Program-made: the position numbers and the translations under genes | Origin: Leptodontidium sp. MPI-SDFR-AT-0119 | Lineage: Eukaryota; Ascomycota; Leotiomycetes; Helotiales; Leptodontidiaceae | Direction: 5' to 3' | Assembly (NCBI GenBank): GCA_020726505.1 | Contig: JAHLEZ010000017.1 | Span: 682,001-746,000, forward strand | DNA length: 64,000 nt | Shown here: in pieces, positions 11,168 to 22,343 of the stretch | How positions within the stretch are numbered: position 1 is the stretch's first letter | Layout of the letters: each line of letters opens with the position of its first letter | Notes under the pieces: model-generated | What the model saw: only the letters and a program-made list of their open reading frames with translations | The model's database searches: none | Told to the model about the DNA's origin: nothing

Positions 11168-12853
11168 ATGTCTTTCAAAGATCCAGAAAATCCACAACAT
11201 GTGGAAAAGCATATCGATATCACTACCGAGAAAGAATATCACGGTCACAACAATGCTGCAGCCCGCGAGCTGGCTATCGACGAGAAGGCTATGACCACCA
11301 TGCAAGCCGTTCGCGCCAACCCTGCAGCTATCTGCTGGTCCTTGGTCATTTCCACCTGTGTGATCATGGAGGGCTTCGACACTGCTCTTCTCGGCAACTT
11401 TTGGGCTTATCCATCCTTTCAACGCAAGTTCGGCGACTTCGTTGGCGTTACAAGCACAACCAAAAGCGGTTACCAAATTCCGGCCTCCTGGCAGACAGGT
11501 CTCGGTCAGGCATCAGGAGTTGGAGCCTTCTTTGGTGCTATTTTCAACGGCTGGATTGTCAACAGGTTCGGACCTCGAATGGTCTTGATCGGCTCGCTCT
11601 GCTCTCTCTCTGCATTCCTATTCATCACCTTCTTTGCACCAGATCGCCCGACCCTCTTGGTCGGACAACTTCTCTGTGGCTTGCCTTGGGGAGTCTTTGC
11701 AACCACAGCTCCAGCCTATGCTTCTGAGGTTTTGCCATTGCAGCTCCGAGGGTACATGACTTCTTACACTAATATGTGCTGGATCATCGGGCAGCTCATT
11801 GCTGGTGGTGTCCTTCGTGGGCTGGTTTCGCGCGAGGACAGCTGGGGATACCGAATTCCGTTCGCTCTCCAATGGTTCTGGCCAATCGTTCTCGTACCAG
11901 CTGTCTACATGGCCCCCGAGTCACCATGGTTTCTTGTCCGTCGGGATCGCCTTGTAGAGGCAGAGAATTCTATCAGACGTCTTCAGAGTTCGTCCTCTCG
12001 ACAAGATCCGAAGAAAACCCTTGCAGCGATTGTTTACACCAACAACCTCGAGCAACAACTCTCGGTCGGCACAACATATTGGGATTGTTTCAAGGGCTTC
12101 GAACTTCGAAGAACAGAGATCGCATGCATGGTGTTCGCTGGACAGCTTGTATGTGGTTCTGTATTTGCCTATGCCTCGACCTACTTCTTCGAACAAGTCG
12201 GCCTCAATGCTAAGCAAGCATATTCCCTCGGTGTCAGTGCCAATGGGCTTGCACTGTTCGCTTGCTTGTGCAACTGGCTTTTCCTCATGCCATACGTTGG
12301 CCGCCGAACTATCTACATATGGGGCATGGGTGCAATGACCATTGAGCTTTTCCTCATTGGCATTCTGAATGTTTGGACAGACAAACCCTCTGTCGCTTGG
12401 GCTCAAGCGATTTTGACAATGGTCTGGACTGTTACTTTCCAACTTTCTGCTGGTCAGCTTGGCTGGGCACTTCCTGCAGAGATCGGATCTTCTCGACTTC
12501 GGACCAAGACTATTGTCCTTGGAAGAAACTCCTATTACATCTGCGCCGTCGTCGGAGGCACTCTGCAGAACTACATGATGAATCCAACGGCATGGAACAT
12601 CAAAGGCTACACCGGTTTCTTCTGGGGTGGTTTTGCTCTGATCACCTTCATCTGGGCGTATTTCAGACTCCCTGAGACCAAAGGCCGAACTTTCCATGAG
12701 CTTGATATTCTCTTTGCGCAAAAGACACCAGCGAGAAAATTTGCATCCACCGACCTTGACAATCTCAGCGAAAATGCGGTTGATGATCTTACAGAGAAAT
12801 ACGCTGATACTGGAAGCCGTCGGGTATCCGTATTTGGTCCTAACCGCGCTTGA
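11168..12853 (+). CDS. MFS sugar transporter (alpha-glucoside/maltose-permease type)
   Basis: Intronless, 561 residues from ATG 11168 (MSFKDPENPQ); the in-frame ATG at 11009 would add 53 residues without membrane character. Twelve TM helices are recognisable. Sugar-porter signatures: EGFDTALLGNFWAYPSFQRKFG in loop 1 (read from the first helix), RFGPRM, PESPWFLVRR after helix 6 and PETKGRTFHELDILF after helix 12. That C-terminal motif is typical of the fungal MAL/alpha-glucoside H+ symporter subgroup. Its neighbours, a Zn2Cys6 regulator and a GH27 alpha-galactosidase on the same strand, suggest an alpha-galactoside such as melibiose or raffinose as substrate; this is inferred. Plasma membrane. 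Confidence 0.88.
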   Translation: MSFKDPENPQHVEKHIDITTEKEYHGHNNAAARELAIDEKAMTTMQAVRANPAAICWSLVISTCVIMEGFDTALLGNFWAYPSFQRKFGDFVGVTSTTKSGYQIPASWQTGLGQASGVGAFFGAIFNGWIVNRFGPRMVLIGSLCSLSAFLFITFFAPDRPTLLVGQLLCGLPWGVFATTAPAYASEVLPLQLRGYMTSYTNMCWIIGQLIAGGVLRGLVSREDSWGYRIPFALQWFWPIVLVPAVYMAPESPWFLVRRDRLVEAENSIRRLQSSSSRQDPKKTLAAIVYTNNLEQQLSVGTTYWDCFKGFELRRTEIACMVFAGQLVCGSVFAYASTYFFEQVGLNAKQAYSLGVSANGLALFACLCNWLFLMPYVGRRTIYIWGMGAMTIELFLIGILNVWTDKPSVAWAQAILTMVWTVTFQLSAGQLGWALPAEIGSSRLRTKTIVLGRNSYYICAVVGGTLQNYMMNPTAWNIKGYTGFFWGGFALITFIWAYFRLPETKGRTFHELDILFAQKTPARKFASTDLDNLSENAVDDLTEKYADTGSRRVSVFGPNRA

Positions 12854-13597
12854 GAGCTTCCTGCAGCCAGCAGAAATCCGACGATTGATTTTATGGAGAG
12901 TCATAAACTTGCGATGCAATCCTGAGGTGGGAAGGGGGATCTTCTAGGCACTCACTACTTCTACTGCGATGCCTCTCAAAGTCTCCGACTTCTCGTTTGC
13001 AGCTGGCTTTAGTTGCCTTGATGGTTGTATGTCCATGTCATTTGTTGAGATTTTAGTTGTTGGGGTTTTGATTCACAACGTGGAAAAGGAAAAACAGAGG
13101 ACTGAACACGGATGTTCCTTCAGGCAGCTAGTTAGCATTGAAATTTGATCACAAGTATCTATCAATCTGCAAATCGGTGATGTTCCAGGTATTGTCATGT
13201 GTGAACTTACATAGAGTACTGGTTTTGATGTGTAAAAGTTTGGTCCATTTGAAGTTTTCTTTTGAGAAATCTTGAGGATAGATGTGAGAATTTCTGTGTC
13301 TTCGTTAAGTCTTGGTAGATTCAAATGACTTGACGGCATCATTGTCAATTTTGCGGTAACCTCGTAACATCAACACTCGCATATTGATACGCCACAGGAG
13401 TACCAATAGCCAGATCCCACCAAGTAGCTTACATTTGTGCGGGGAAGTTTATCACCCCACCCTCAACCCAGGCAAACCTCTATCTTTACCTTGTCTAACG
13501 TTAAGTGCTGTCCACGGCGCTGACTGTCCCCAACGCTGTGCATCCTTAACTTAGTTAATGCCTGTCAATAAAGAATCACGAGACTTTCAACGGTCTA
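12854..13597. other. intergenic between transporter and regulator
   Basis: 3' flank of the transporter and 5' flank of the Zn2Cys6 gene. No gene or clear motif seen. Confidence 0.5.
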
Positions 13598-15650
13598 ATG
13601 CGACCTCGGACAGCCTGTTCTTCATGCCGGTAAGCTGCTTCCATGCCTCCTCTCATCTCAAACTACATAAGTACCCAGCGCTGTGGTTGACACTTTTCAA
13701 GGCAGCGCCAACGGCGCTGTATTGTGCAAGATAATGCTCGTGGCGTTGCTTGCGGGTTTTGTCTCCGGAATAAACATGAGTGCTCTCTAGTTGCAAGTTC
13801 ATCGTCGCCAATTGTCGAGCGCGCACACAAGCAAAAGCACCAGAGCCCGACCGCCTCCTTACCATCATGCAGCGAAATAGCATGTCCGGATCTTGCTCCG
13901 CCGGAGTCCTTCCAAGAAGAAACAATTGTCCTCCCAGTACATTCTGGCTTGAGAATGCCTCCTGCGGAAGCCTATCTGGAAATTGCTTCAAACTACTTTA
14001 CTTACATCCATGACCCCTCGCATAACATCTTCCATCGGCCAAGCTTCATGGCCGATTTGTCTAGTAACAAGGTCCCACGGTCTATCCTGCTCTGCGTCAT
14101 AGCTTTGGCTGCAAGGTAGTCATTCATTCTTCAATACATGACGTTGGTTCGCGACTAAGCATCATTTAGGTTCTCTAACCATTCTTTTTTCAGTTACAGC
14201 TCTCCTCGGTCTCGTGGCAGAGTTTATGCTAGAGAGGCAGAGAGACAATTGGACCTGCACAGTTTATCCCTTGTGACACTTCGAACATCGTTGCTACTGG
14301 GCGCATTCTACGGCACCGAGGGCGATTCACCGCATGAGAGTCTCTATTATTCTTTGGCCTGTCGGATAGGCAGTTTGTTGAATTTACCCAATTCCACTTT
14401 TGATACTCCCCTATCTCGAGAGGTTGGAATCCGCAGTGAGCCGAACCCTTCCTGTTGCGACATCAAGAACTGATATGCTCTTAGTCTGGTGGACTCTTGA
14501 CATTGTTGATGTTTGGTCATCAAACAGTTTGCAACTCCCCCGACTTCTGAACCCCAAAAAAGACGTGCCATTTCCGACGAGCGAAAGAGCCTTCTTCCAA
14601 ATGCGTCGGTCGCACTCCTACCTGCAATTTTCAAGTTTCGAATCCCAGGAAGAAAGCTCCACCTCTGTCTTCGTACAGAAGATAAAGCTTAATCCAATCC
14701 TGTCCGAAATTGCGCAACTGAACAGAACATTGGCAGAGAATACATTATCTCTCCATGAGACACATGCTGCTACCGAAGCTCTTGCTCTGAGACTGAATGA
14801 GTGGCGCGAGCAACTCCCGGAATCACTGACTGACACCCCGGAAAATCTGTTCGCTCAAAGTGCTTCTGGTTCCGGAGGGGTTTTCGTGGCGCTTCACATC
14901 GGGTTCTACCACTTCTCTCAATTATTGTATTTCTACTATCTTCATCAATCTGTCTCCAGCTATCCCACGGCCGAGTCGAATGTCTTCGCCGAGCGGTGCC
15001 GTGAGAGCTCTACAGCTTTCTGCGAACTCCTTTATGCAGCTCAAGCCCTCCCAGGAGCAGAAGTCTATGTGAGTACTCCCTCGAATTTATGGTATAGTGG
15101 CGGTAGCTTCGAATGTGGTTGCGTGAGGATCCAGGCAGGTTCTACATGTAGCGTATTAACACTGTTTCCAAAATGTTATGATGTGCTCGCACTCGGTTTC
15201 TTGTTCTAATCAGTTTGGTGGTAGTACTCCATGGTAGGACATGCGCTGGTAATATCTTCGACAGTGCAGCTTCACATCCTTCTCTTCACCGATAACGAGG
15301 AGCAGTCCTACGCAGCTCGCCAACGCCTCGAAAAGAACTTCGTTATCTTGAGCAGACTCCAGAAATTATGGCGGACGGTCGATCATTCCTTTGCGCGTTT
15401 TCAGGAGTTTCATGGAGCTTGTATGCGGACCAAAGCTGACTCGGAAGATCCAAGCACGACATTTCGGATGGACAAATGGATGATTCAGTTCCTGATGGAA
15501 TATTCGAAGCCACTGGAGCAAAGGGCCGACCTGGAGTATCGCTCGCCAGCGAGTAGCACCTCGTACGAGTCGGATACGGTGCAGCGAGGATATGAATCTG
15601 AGTTTAGGCGTTGGACCTCGACGGAGCTTGGGATTGATTTTGAGAGCTAG
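13598..15650 (+). CDS. Zn2Cys6 fungal-specific transcription factor
   Basis: Model: join(13598..13629,13702..14115,14194..14435,14485..15068,15225..15650), 565 residues. Exon 1 encodes only MRPRTACSSCR; intron 1 splits the zinc cluster, and joining at 13702 restores six cysteines at residues 7, 10, 17, 28, 31 and 38 (C-x2-C-x6-C...C-x2-C-x6-C). A fungal TF domain follows: YIHDPSHNIFHRPSF, RVYAREAERQLDL, WWTLDIVDVWSS, then a HALVISSTVQLHILLF helix. All four introns have GT-AG ends and the frame closes. Position between a sugar transporter and an alpha-galactosidase suggests a pathway-specific activator; no orthologue is assigned. Confidence 0.88.
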
Positions 15651-16495
15651 GAGTAGGGATTCAACGGCCTGTTGTGCCTTGACTTGAGCAAATAAGGCAG
15701 AGTCATATTGTGATTACTGTATGCAATAATGCAATCTAAGCGGTCTTTTGCACACAACGCACTGTGAGGTTCGGCTATACGAATATAAACACCACCCTAC
15801 CCAGCTTGCAGAGGACGTACATGAATCCTACAAGAACGAGTTGACAGCTTTCAATCGACAGGCAAACTAGAATACCAAATGACAGCCATATGAGGGTATC
15901 GCTAATCATCAAGTACTGGCTTGTCCTCTACCACTCGTTGTAGTTTTCCTGGCGACGCACGCTCTTTTCCCGCCGCTAAGCAAATCATTACTTACATGAA
16001 AGCGGGGTCTACCTCAGAATCGCCCACTACACTACTCCGCCGAGGACGCCAACGCCACTCTGCTGTGATTTCGAGAAATCGATTGGACTGCAACCTACCA
16101 ACCAAACCCAAACTCGTCCCGTCAGAGCGGGGTAGTCTACTATGCGGGAAACGTTGACATCTTTTGTCCATTTCCTGCGTGTTTCACGAGTGAAGAACTT
16201 CACGAAGTCTCATTCTCCGTCCCGACGACATCTAGTGCGTTTGCCATGATAGTAATCAACCCCACCAACAAGTGTCCCAAGTCCAGACTCCAATGGTATC
16301 AACCAGGAAATGCTCGGCGGGGTAAGTCATTCTCCGCATGTATCCCGCTTAAATGTTTCCTCTCGGTCGTGCTAAAGAAAGAGCTCCTCCTTTTTTGCAA
16401 GGCAGGCTCTCTTGCTCGTTATTGCCGTTGTATTTATACGGCTGACTTGCTCTCAACGTCCTTCATTCCTTTCGTACGCGAACTTGAGAGTCAAA
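15651..16495 (+). promoter_or_regulatory. alpha-galactosidase promoter with three CreA-type sites
   Basis: GCGGGG occurs at 16002-16007, 16127-16132 and 16317-16322, all in the same orientation. A TATTTATA element lies near 16432, about 60 bp before the chosen ATG. No gene seen. Confidence 0.5.
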
Positions 16496-17995
16496 ATGTG
16501 GAAAACAGCCCAAAGCTCGATTTTTATTCTACTTTCTCTCGCAGCTGGTACCTCGAGAGCAGTCAACAACGGACTGGCAAGAACACCTCCACTCGGGTGG
16601 AACAACTGGAATAGTCTGGGCTGCGATGTGTCTGCAGATTTGTTGCTTGACACAGCGTCTCGCCTGGTCAGCTTCGGACTCATGGACGTCGGCTACCAAT
16701 ACACTGTGCTCGACGACTGCTGGTCCGACGGTCGAGACGAGAATGGCCGCATCAAAGTCGACTTGAAGCGTTTCCCTGACGGCATGGCAGCTGTTTCAGC
16801 AAGAATCCACGACCATGGTCTACTCTTCGGCATGTACTCCAGCGCTGGACACATGACCTGTGCTCGCGGTGAAGGGTCCTTGGATCACGAGGCGGAAGAC
16901 GCCAGGTCCTTTGCCGAGTTCTCAGTGGATTATCTGAAGTACGACAATTGCTACTCGAAAGGCCGAGCCGGCTCGGCACAAACAACTTTCGCCAGATACG
17001 AGACGATGGCCCAAGCACTCAACGAGACTGGTCGACCGATAGTGTACAGCCTTTGTAATTGGGGAGAAGATTTTGTCATGAGTTGGGGTGTGTCTATTGC
17101 CAATTCATGGCGTATCAGTGGCGATATCTATGATTCTTTTTCCCGCCCCGACGATCGATGTTCCTGTACCGAGAATGACCCTTCGAGCCCGTGGTGTGTC
17201 TCCCCTGGTGCGCACTGCTCTGTTCTCACTATCTTGAACAAAATCGCGCCGTACGCAGACCGCGGTCAACCCGGAGGCTGGCAGGACTTGGACGCTCTAG
17301 AGATCGGACTAGGAGGTATGACGGACGAAGAGTACATAGCGCATTTCTCGTTGTGGGCAGCTCTCAAATCACCATTACTCATCGGTGCCGATCTGCGGAA
17401 GCTGTCTCCTGAAGCATTGACTATCCTCAACAACCCGGCGATTCTTGCAATCAGTCAAGATCCGCTTGGTGTACCGGCTACTCGAGTTGAACGCAACACC
17501 AGTGTCCCGAAGGACCGCTATGGGATTGGGGAGACGCATATTTGGTCTGGCCCTCTAGCGGGTGGTGACCAAGTTCTCATCTTGCTCAACGCGGCTAATA
17601 CTGACTTGGAGATGGTCGCGTACCTCGAGGACATCTTTGCAGGCCAGGGCCCTTCATGCTCAGCACCTCAATGTAACGAAGATTGGCTGGTCCATGACTT
17701 GTGGGCACAACGGATGGATAATAATGTGGCCAGTGAGCTGCTTCAGAAATCAACGTCGCGTGAAGACGCTGCTCGGATTCTCAAGGGAACAAATCACTAC
17801 AATGTTAGCTCGCTGTCATACAAGAAGGGCTTGGAGAAGCTGGATAAGCGGCTGCTGGGAACGGAAGTGGATGAGATTGCAGCACGCGGTGCACTGAAGG
17901 TGATGGTGAAGCGACATACTGCAAAGGTGTTCCGCTTGAGACCGAAGTTGGGAGTAGCGGGGAAGCGTTACAGTCTTTTCAAGGATGAATTGTGA
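16496..17995 (+). CDS. GH27 alpha-galactosidase with C-terminal KDEL
   Basis: Intronless, 499 residues from ATG 16496, chosen because it starts a clean signal peptide (hydrophobic core SSIFILLSLAAG, cleavage after SRA). An upstream in-frame ATG at 16412 would bury it. The GH27 barrel starts at RTPPLGWNNWNSLGC. The nucleophile is D150 in YLKYDNC and the acid/base D210 in SWRISGDI. A Cys-rich insert (RCSCTENDPSSPWC) sits before GGWQDLDALEIG. It hydrolyses terminal alpha-1,6-galactose (melibiose, raffinose, galactomannan side chains). The chain ends in SLFKDEL then TGA, an ER-retrieval-type tetrapeptide that is unexpected on a secreted hydrolase. Third gene of the same-strand galactoside unit. 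Confidence 0.93.
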   Translation: MWKTAQSSIFILLSLAAGTSRAVNNGLARTPPLGWNNWNSLGCDVSADLLLDTASRLVSFGLMDVGYQYTVLDDCWSDGRDENGRIKVDLKRFPDGMAAVSARIHDHGLLFGMYSSAGHMTCARGEGSLDHEAEDARSFAEFSVDYLKYDNCYSKGRAGSAQTTFARYETMAQALNETGRPIVYSLCNWGEDFVMSWGVSIANSWRISGDIYDSFSRPDDRCSCTENDPSSPWCVSPGAHCSVLTILNKIAPYADRGQPGGWQDLDALEIGLGGMTDEEYIAHFSLWAALKSPLLIGADLRKLSPEALTILNNPAILAISQDPLGVPATRVERNTSVPKDRYGIGETHIWSGPLAGGDQVLILLNAANTDLEMVAYLEDIFAGQGPSCSAPQCNEDWLVHDLWAQRMDNNVASELLQKSTSREDAARILKGTNHYNVSSLSYKKGLEKLDKRLLGTEVDEIAARGALKVMVKRHTAKVFRLRPKLGVAGKRYSLFKDEL

Positions 17996-18963
17996 TGTAG
18001 AACTCATTTTTAACATATTGGATCATCTTTTTCTACACCCCGACATTCCATTTTCATTTGCGAGCACTCGGGTTGCCTCTGGAGAACTTTCCCGGGAAAG
18101 AAACCATGTGCACTTCGATATCTCGCCCACAGGGCCAGGCTTGATACTATTCTATCTCTGGTCCTTATTTCCAATTTATTTTTCCATTTCCAAAACAATA
18201 ACTACGATTGGCGTTTAGAGCCCATTAAAATGGCATGATTGACGAGAGTTAATAATTAGTTTCAAGGTCCAACACCTACCCTGTAGTACACACCATCTCC
18301 GTCTGTTCTTCATTCCCAACAATCTGGCCATGGCCATCTAGAAGCTGGCCATTTTTAAAGCACAAAGTTGCAGCGGGAACAGTTTATTTAATGTAGGCAG
18401 TCTGTTGTTTTGGTCTGTCGATTAGCCGAGGCTGGCCCCTATCCATAAGCGAGATGGACAATGCAGCAAGCAGAACATTGGATACCACGTAAGCCGAGAC
18501 ATACAACCACACATTGCATATGGACATCGTCTACCGCAATTAATCACTGGGTATTTTGTTGAATATTTTGGATGGCCAATATTTCCATTGTCTGGCTTCC
18601 GCAGAAAATTTCTACCATGGAAAGAGACGTTCCCCAAATATATACATGTTACACTGAGGATTCACCAATTAATCTTTGTCCTGGATGATCTATGGATCAC
18701 CACAACCTCTCTACTGTCGCAGATATCAGACAATTAATCAGTTTTCGATATCGACAAGAATTTTGTCGCTCCTTCCTGCTGTTTCGCATGCATGGTAACA
18801 GGGCGGGTGGTAGCTTCCTGTTCTAGCAATATCTATCGTAGGTCATCTCTACGTAGATGAATTCCAATCCAACTTCTCCTTGTCGTCACACACACCCGGC
18901 CCGCCTGGAATATGTCTATCCTTTTCTCGCAAATATCTCCTAGCTGACCTATCCTACCCTAAA
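17996..18963. other. intergenic, no gene seen
   Basis: A/T-rich, 968 bp, with the 5' flank of the next gene. Several ATG-initiated short frames have no protein-like features. Confidence 0.5.
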
Positions 18964-21702
18964 ATGTCTTCTAGTCCACCCACCTCAATTCCTACCCTCA
19001 ATTCCATCGCCGGATCACCTACGCCTCCCGAAAACCGACCCCAGAGTCCATGTGAATATTTTTCTTTCAACTCCCGTACAACAGGTCCGGTTCAGTCTCC
19101 AGGAAACAATATCACGAGTCCGGTACCGCTCTCAAGAAGTTCTACACTCCTTCAAACACCTCCTACCTCCGAGTCACAGCCCAGACAAGATCGGGGAGGT
19201 TATTTTTCATCGAAAGGAGCTCGATTGGTATCCAGACATACTCGCACAACTTCTCCGGACAACCAATCATTCCCATCCCTCAGCCCAGGGCTCTCATCTG
19301 GTGGATCCTTTCATTCGTCAGATACCGGCCAGAGTCCATGTAGTTATAGCAGTGGCGAATATCTATCACCTCCACAGCTTCAACCCGATGGCGATAAGCC
19401 TCCATATATACCACGTCGGGGTAGCTCGGAGAGCCTCTCGATGATGAAGAAGAAACTAAGGAGAGCGGAGACCATACCAAACGATAAGAAGATCAAGGTG
19501 AAACGGCGGCACCGTAGGCGTCACAGATGTCAACACTATAAATCTAAGAGGCAAGAGCGGCATCAAGATTCATGTTGGGGAGAGCCTTCTTGCCAGGTTG
19601 CCCCAACTGCTCCGACTGGGCAAAAAGAGCTCTGCCATGGTCACGCTGGTCACTACGCTCCAAGGAGCACCCAATACGGAAATACCGATACCTTTGGTCG
19701 TTTGATGCCTCACGCTATGCCTGGTCCAGCTCCCGCGGTTGTTACGAGAAGGTGGAGCTCTGTGGAAGTTGCGGCACATAAAATCAGACTCCAATCGACA
19801 TTGACGTCAGTCGTGCCTAGGGAATCTAATATCCGCGGCTCGTTGAACAAGGGAGACAGATTCTCGTTAGAGAACCTCAGTGGTCGTTATCGAAGCTCAA
19901 GTTTCACACGGGGTGCAATAGATCACGAAATTGTCCGAGCTGTCCGTGAGAGATTAACTATCCGCAAGGTCGCCACAGATCAATTGGAAACCCCAGTAGA
20001 GCCACCATTGTCCATAACACTCCGGCGTGCAAGCGGTGCAAGCGGTATCAGTGGACTCAGTGGACTCAGTGGTAGGAATACCCCAAGTGCCACCGATAAG
20101 GATCGATATTCCGGGGGAGAATCTGGTGGAACAACACCAATGGCTGGATACCAATATTATTCGCAAAACAACGAGCCAACTGCTGCATATCTGATCACAA
20201 GCGAAGACATCGAATCCATCACACTTTTGATTGCAGAAAAGCTGGGACACAGCCACCGCTCTTCCAGTCAAAACCGAACTGTTAAAGGTGATAGTTTACT
20301 GGAACATTCTTCTCCTATGACACGAATGCCGGCTATATCTAGCATGGGGACTAGGCAGCCAAATTCCGTCCCGGCAGAGTCTACCATCAACGTTGCAGAT
20401 TTTCAGAATGTCTCTGTAAAACCTGCTACCCAGTGCAATTACCTCCAAGTGAACGATCTCCAACAGCCAATCCGAAGATCGAGCTCTAATAAGAGTGTAC
20501 ACGAGGTCCTATGGAAAGGGTCAAGCGAGTCGACATTGGAGGATGACGGAAAACTAGGCGACACCTCGTCGTTGTCTGGAACTTCTCCGGAAAGCCTCTC
20601 TGAGAAGCGTAAGGAAATACCGGCTGCCGACAGAGGCAATGCATTTGATCCGAACAATGCACGTGAATCGATCAGCGAATGGTCTTGGAGGCTGCCAAAA
20701 AATGACATCCCAATGGTGGTTACATCTTCCGACTCAGATTCAGCTGACATCACCCCAAAAACTGAAGTAGGGAGAACGAAAAGTCGGCCACCGCTGAGGT
20801 CTGCTATGTCAACACCTAAGGTACGGGTAGCCACTCGGATTAGACCATTCCCCAGGTACTCTGCTTCTCATGAACAGCTGCAAGATGTTGTCTCGTTCCC
20901 TCCACTTTCTCCCAGGAAGGCTACGAGTGAGTGGTTCTCACCGCTTCCAGACATGGGAACGGAATCTGCTTTGTCGACACCTTCTCCGACACACTCCCGC
21001 CCTCTGTACGGCCTTGGTGTTGATGTGACAATTGGGCCGTCAAGCTCGGCTGTTCCCAAAGCACCTTTTACTTCGTGGATTCGGTCCGCTGAAGTCTCTC
21101 CATCCCAATCACCTGGAATAGAATTCAGAGCAGATTATGGCTTTGGTGGTCTGAGTGCCGACGCTCGCCTTGATGATGGTCGTCGAAAGAGCGTAATTAA
21201 ACCTCATCCAAAGGCAACAGCACGGACTGGCCAAAGCTTTGCCATGGGATCTTCCATTGGCGTTCATTCGAGCGAGAGAAGGAAAAGCTCTGCGCCGCGC
21301 ATTCAGCGTATTCGTACAATTGACAACATACACAAGGGGGAACGTGATGGACCTTCTAGTCGATGGAGACCGCCATCTATTTGCCCACCTCGCCTTTCTC
21401 CTAGTCAACTATCATCAAGCCCAGCCGAGCCGGAGGAACTCAAAGAGCGAAGATCAGAAGAGCGGGTTCCTGAAGTGATGACACGGCTACAGAGGTTAAG
21501 AAGTGGAATAACCGACCGCATAAGCTTGGTTGAGGCCAAGAGCCCGCAGTTGCCAAAATCTGACTGCGCGGGAATATATGGGACGATTACAGGCACGTTG
21601 AGAAGAAGCATTGCGGCTCCTTGTGAGGATGATGTTCCGAAGCACACTTGTGATGACTGCGCAAATGACCCGAGAAATCCTAGTATCGACTGGATTGGCT
21701 AA
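18964..21702 (+). CDS. large Ser/Pro-rich disordered protein
   Basis: Intronless, 912 residues from ATG 18964; the open frame extends upstream but without an ATG. Almost wholly disordered. It has PPTS/SPTPP motifs, a basic patch of KKIKVKRRHRRRHRC type near residue 180, repeated SG-L-SG-L steps (about 360-375), a short helix around EDIESITLLIAEKLGH, many SP/TP phosphosite-like motifs, and a C-terminal CDDCANDPRNPSIDWIG. The basic patch could be a nuclear localisation signal. Family not recognised; it looks like a Pezizomycotina-specific regulatory or scaffold protein. Confidence 0.75.
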   Translation: MSSSPPTSIPTLNSIAGSPTPPENRPQSPCEYFSFNSRTTGPVQSPGNNITSPVPLSRSSTLLQTPPTSESQPRQDRGGYFSSKGARLVSRHTRTTSPDNQSFPSLSPGLSSGGSFHSSDTGQSPCSYSSGEYLSPPQLQPDGDKPPYIPRRGSSESLSMMKKKLRRAETIPNDKKIKVKRRHRRRHRCQHYKSKRQERHQDSCWGEPSCQVAPTAPTGQKELCHGHAGHYAPRSTQYGNTDTFGRLMPHAMPGPAPAVVTRRWSSVEVAAHKIRLQSTLTSVVPRESNIRGSLNKGDRFSLENLSGRYRSSSFTRGAIDHEIVRAVRERLTIRKVATDQLETPVEPPLSITLRRASGASGISGLSGLSGRNTPSATDKDRYSGGESGGTTPMAGYQYYSQNNEPTAAYLITSEDIESITLLIAEKLGHSHRSSSQNRTVKGDSLLEHSSPMTRMPAISSMGTRQPNSVPAESTINVADFQNVSVKPATQCNYLQVNDLQQPIRRSSSNKSVHEVLWKGSSESTLEDDGKLGDTSSLSGTSPESLSEKRKEIPAADRGNAFDPNNARESISEWSWRLPKNDIPMVVTSSDSDSADITPKTEVGRTKSRPPLRSAMSTPKVRVATRIRPFPRYSASHEQLQDVVSFPPLSPRKATSEWFSPLPDMGTESALSTPSPTHSRPLYGLGVDVTIGPSSSAVPKAPFTSWIRSAEVSPSQSPGIEFRADYGFGGLSADARLDDGRRKSVIKPHPKATARTGQSFAMGSSIGVHSSERRKSSAPRIQRIRTIDNIHKGERDGPSSRWRPPSICPPRLSPSQLSSSPAEPEELKERRSEERVPEVMTRLQRLRSGITDRISLVEAKSPQLPKSDCAGIYGTITGTLRRSIAAPCEDDVPKHTCDDCANDPRNPSIDWIG

Positions 21703-22343
21703 GATACTGGAAGGGAGGGTTTTGGGTGCCCAGAAGGCTTTGTTATCGAATCGAATGGCTGCTGTATCGAGAATTGAGATAGATCGACAATCATGAATGG
21801 GTTTTGTAAATTTGTTTGCTCCACCGTATTGTCACTATGAAACTTTCTGAAAGCCCAGATTTCTGAAAGTGGCATCCCTGCCCCATCCTCGCATTTACAT
21901 TTCCACCCCACATTCATTCGACCATTCAATCGATAGCTGAATGATGCACATATTTGCATAGTGTAAATCAAGTGTTAGCCTGCTGATGCTTTGGGGATTC
22001 TTACATGGCTGAGAGAATTCGGAGATTGTGGACTTGGAAAGATGCCTCACTCATAACCCGGCCTCGGCCTCAAGTTGAACGAATCCATGTCAGCTACTGA
22101 GTATCAAGGAAGAGTATAAGGGTGTTGAAACCGTAGAAAGGAAATAATTCATAATAATTGACTGTGACCATTGTAATTCCCATATGATGTAAAGAAGTCC
22201 TGCTGTCCCAAGGTCCTCGAAGTGCAGCACAACTGGCCGCGAGCTGCACCAACTTCTACTAAAAAGAACAAACGATTGAATCTTGCTAAACCGCTTGGAG
22301 AAATTCGGATTTTAGAAATCAAGTTGAGGATACAACGGAAACA
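21703..22343. other. convergent intergenic region
   Basis: 3' flanks of a plus- and a minus-strand gene. No gene or repeat seen. Confidence 0.5.

Noticed and set aside
11921..12919. 332-codon minus-strand frame
   Set aside because: Antisense to the MFS transporter whose helices and signatures are clear.
19803..19810. A third TGACGTCA
   Set aside because: Inside the coding region of the 912-residue protein; no promoter context.
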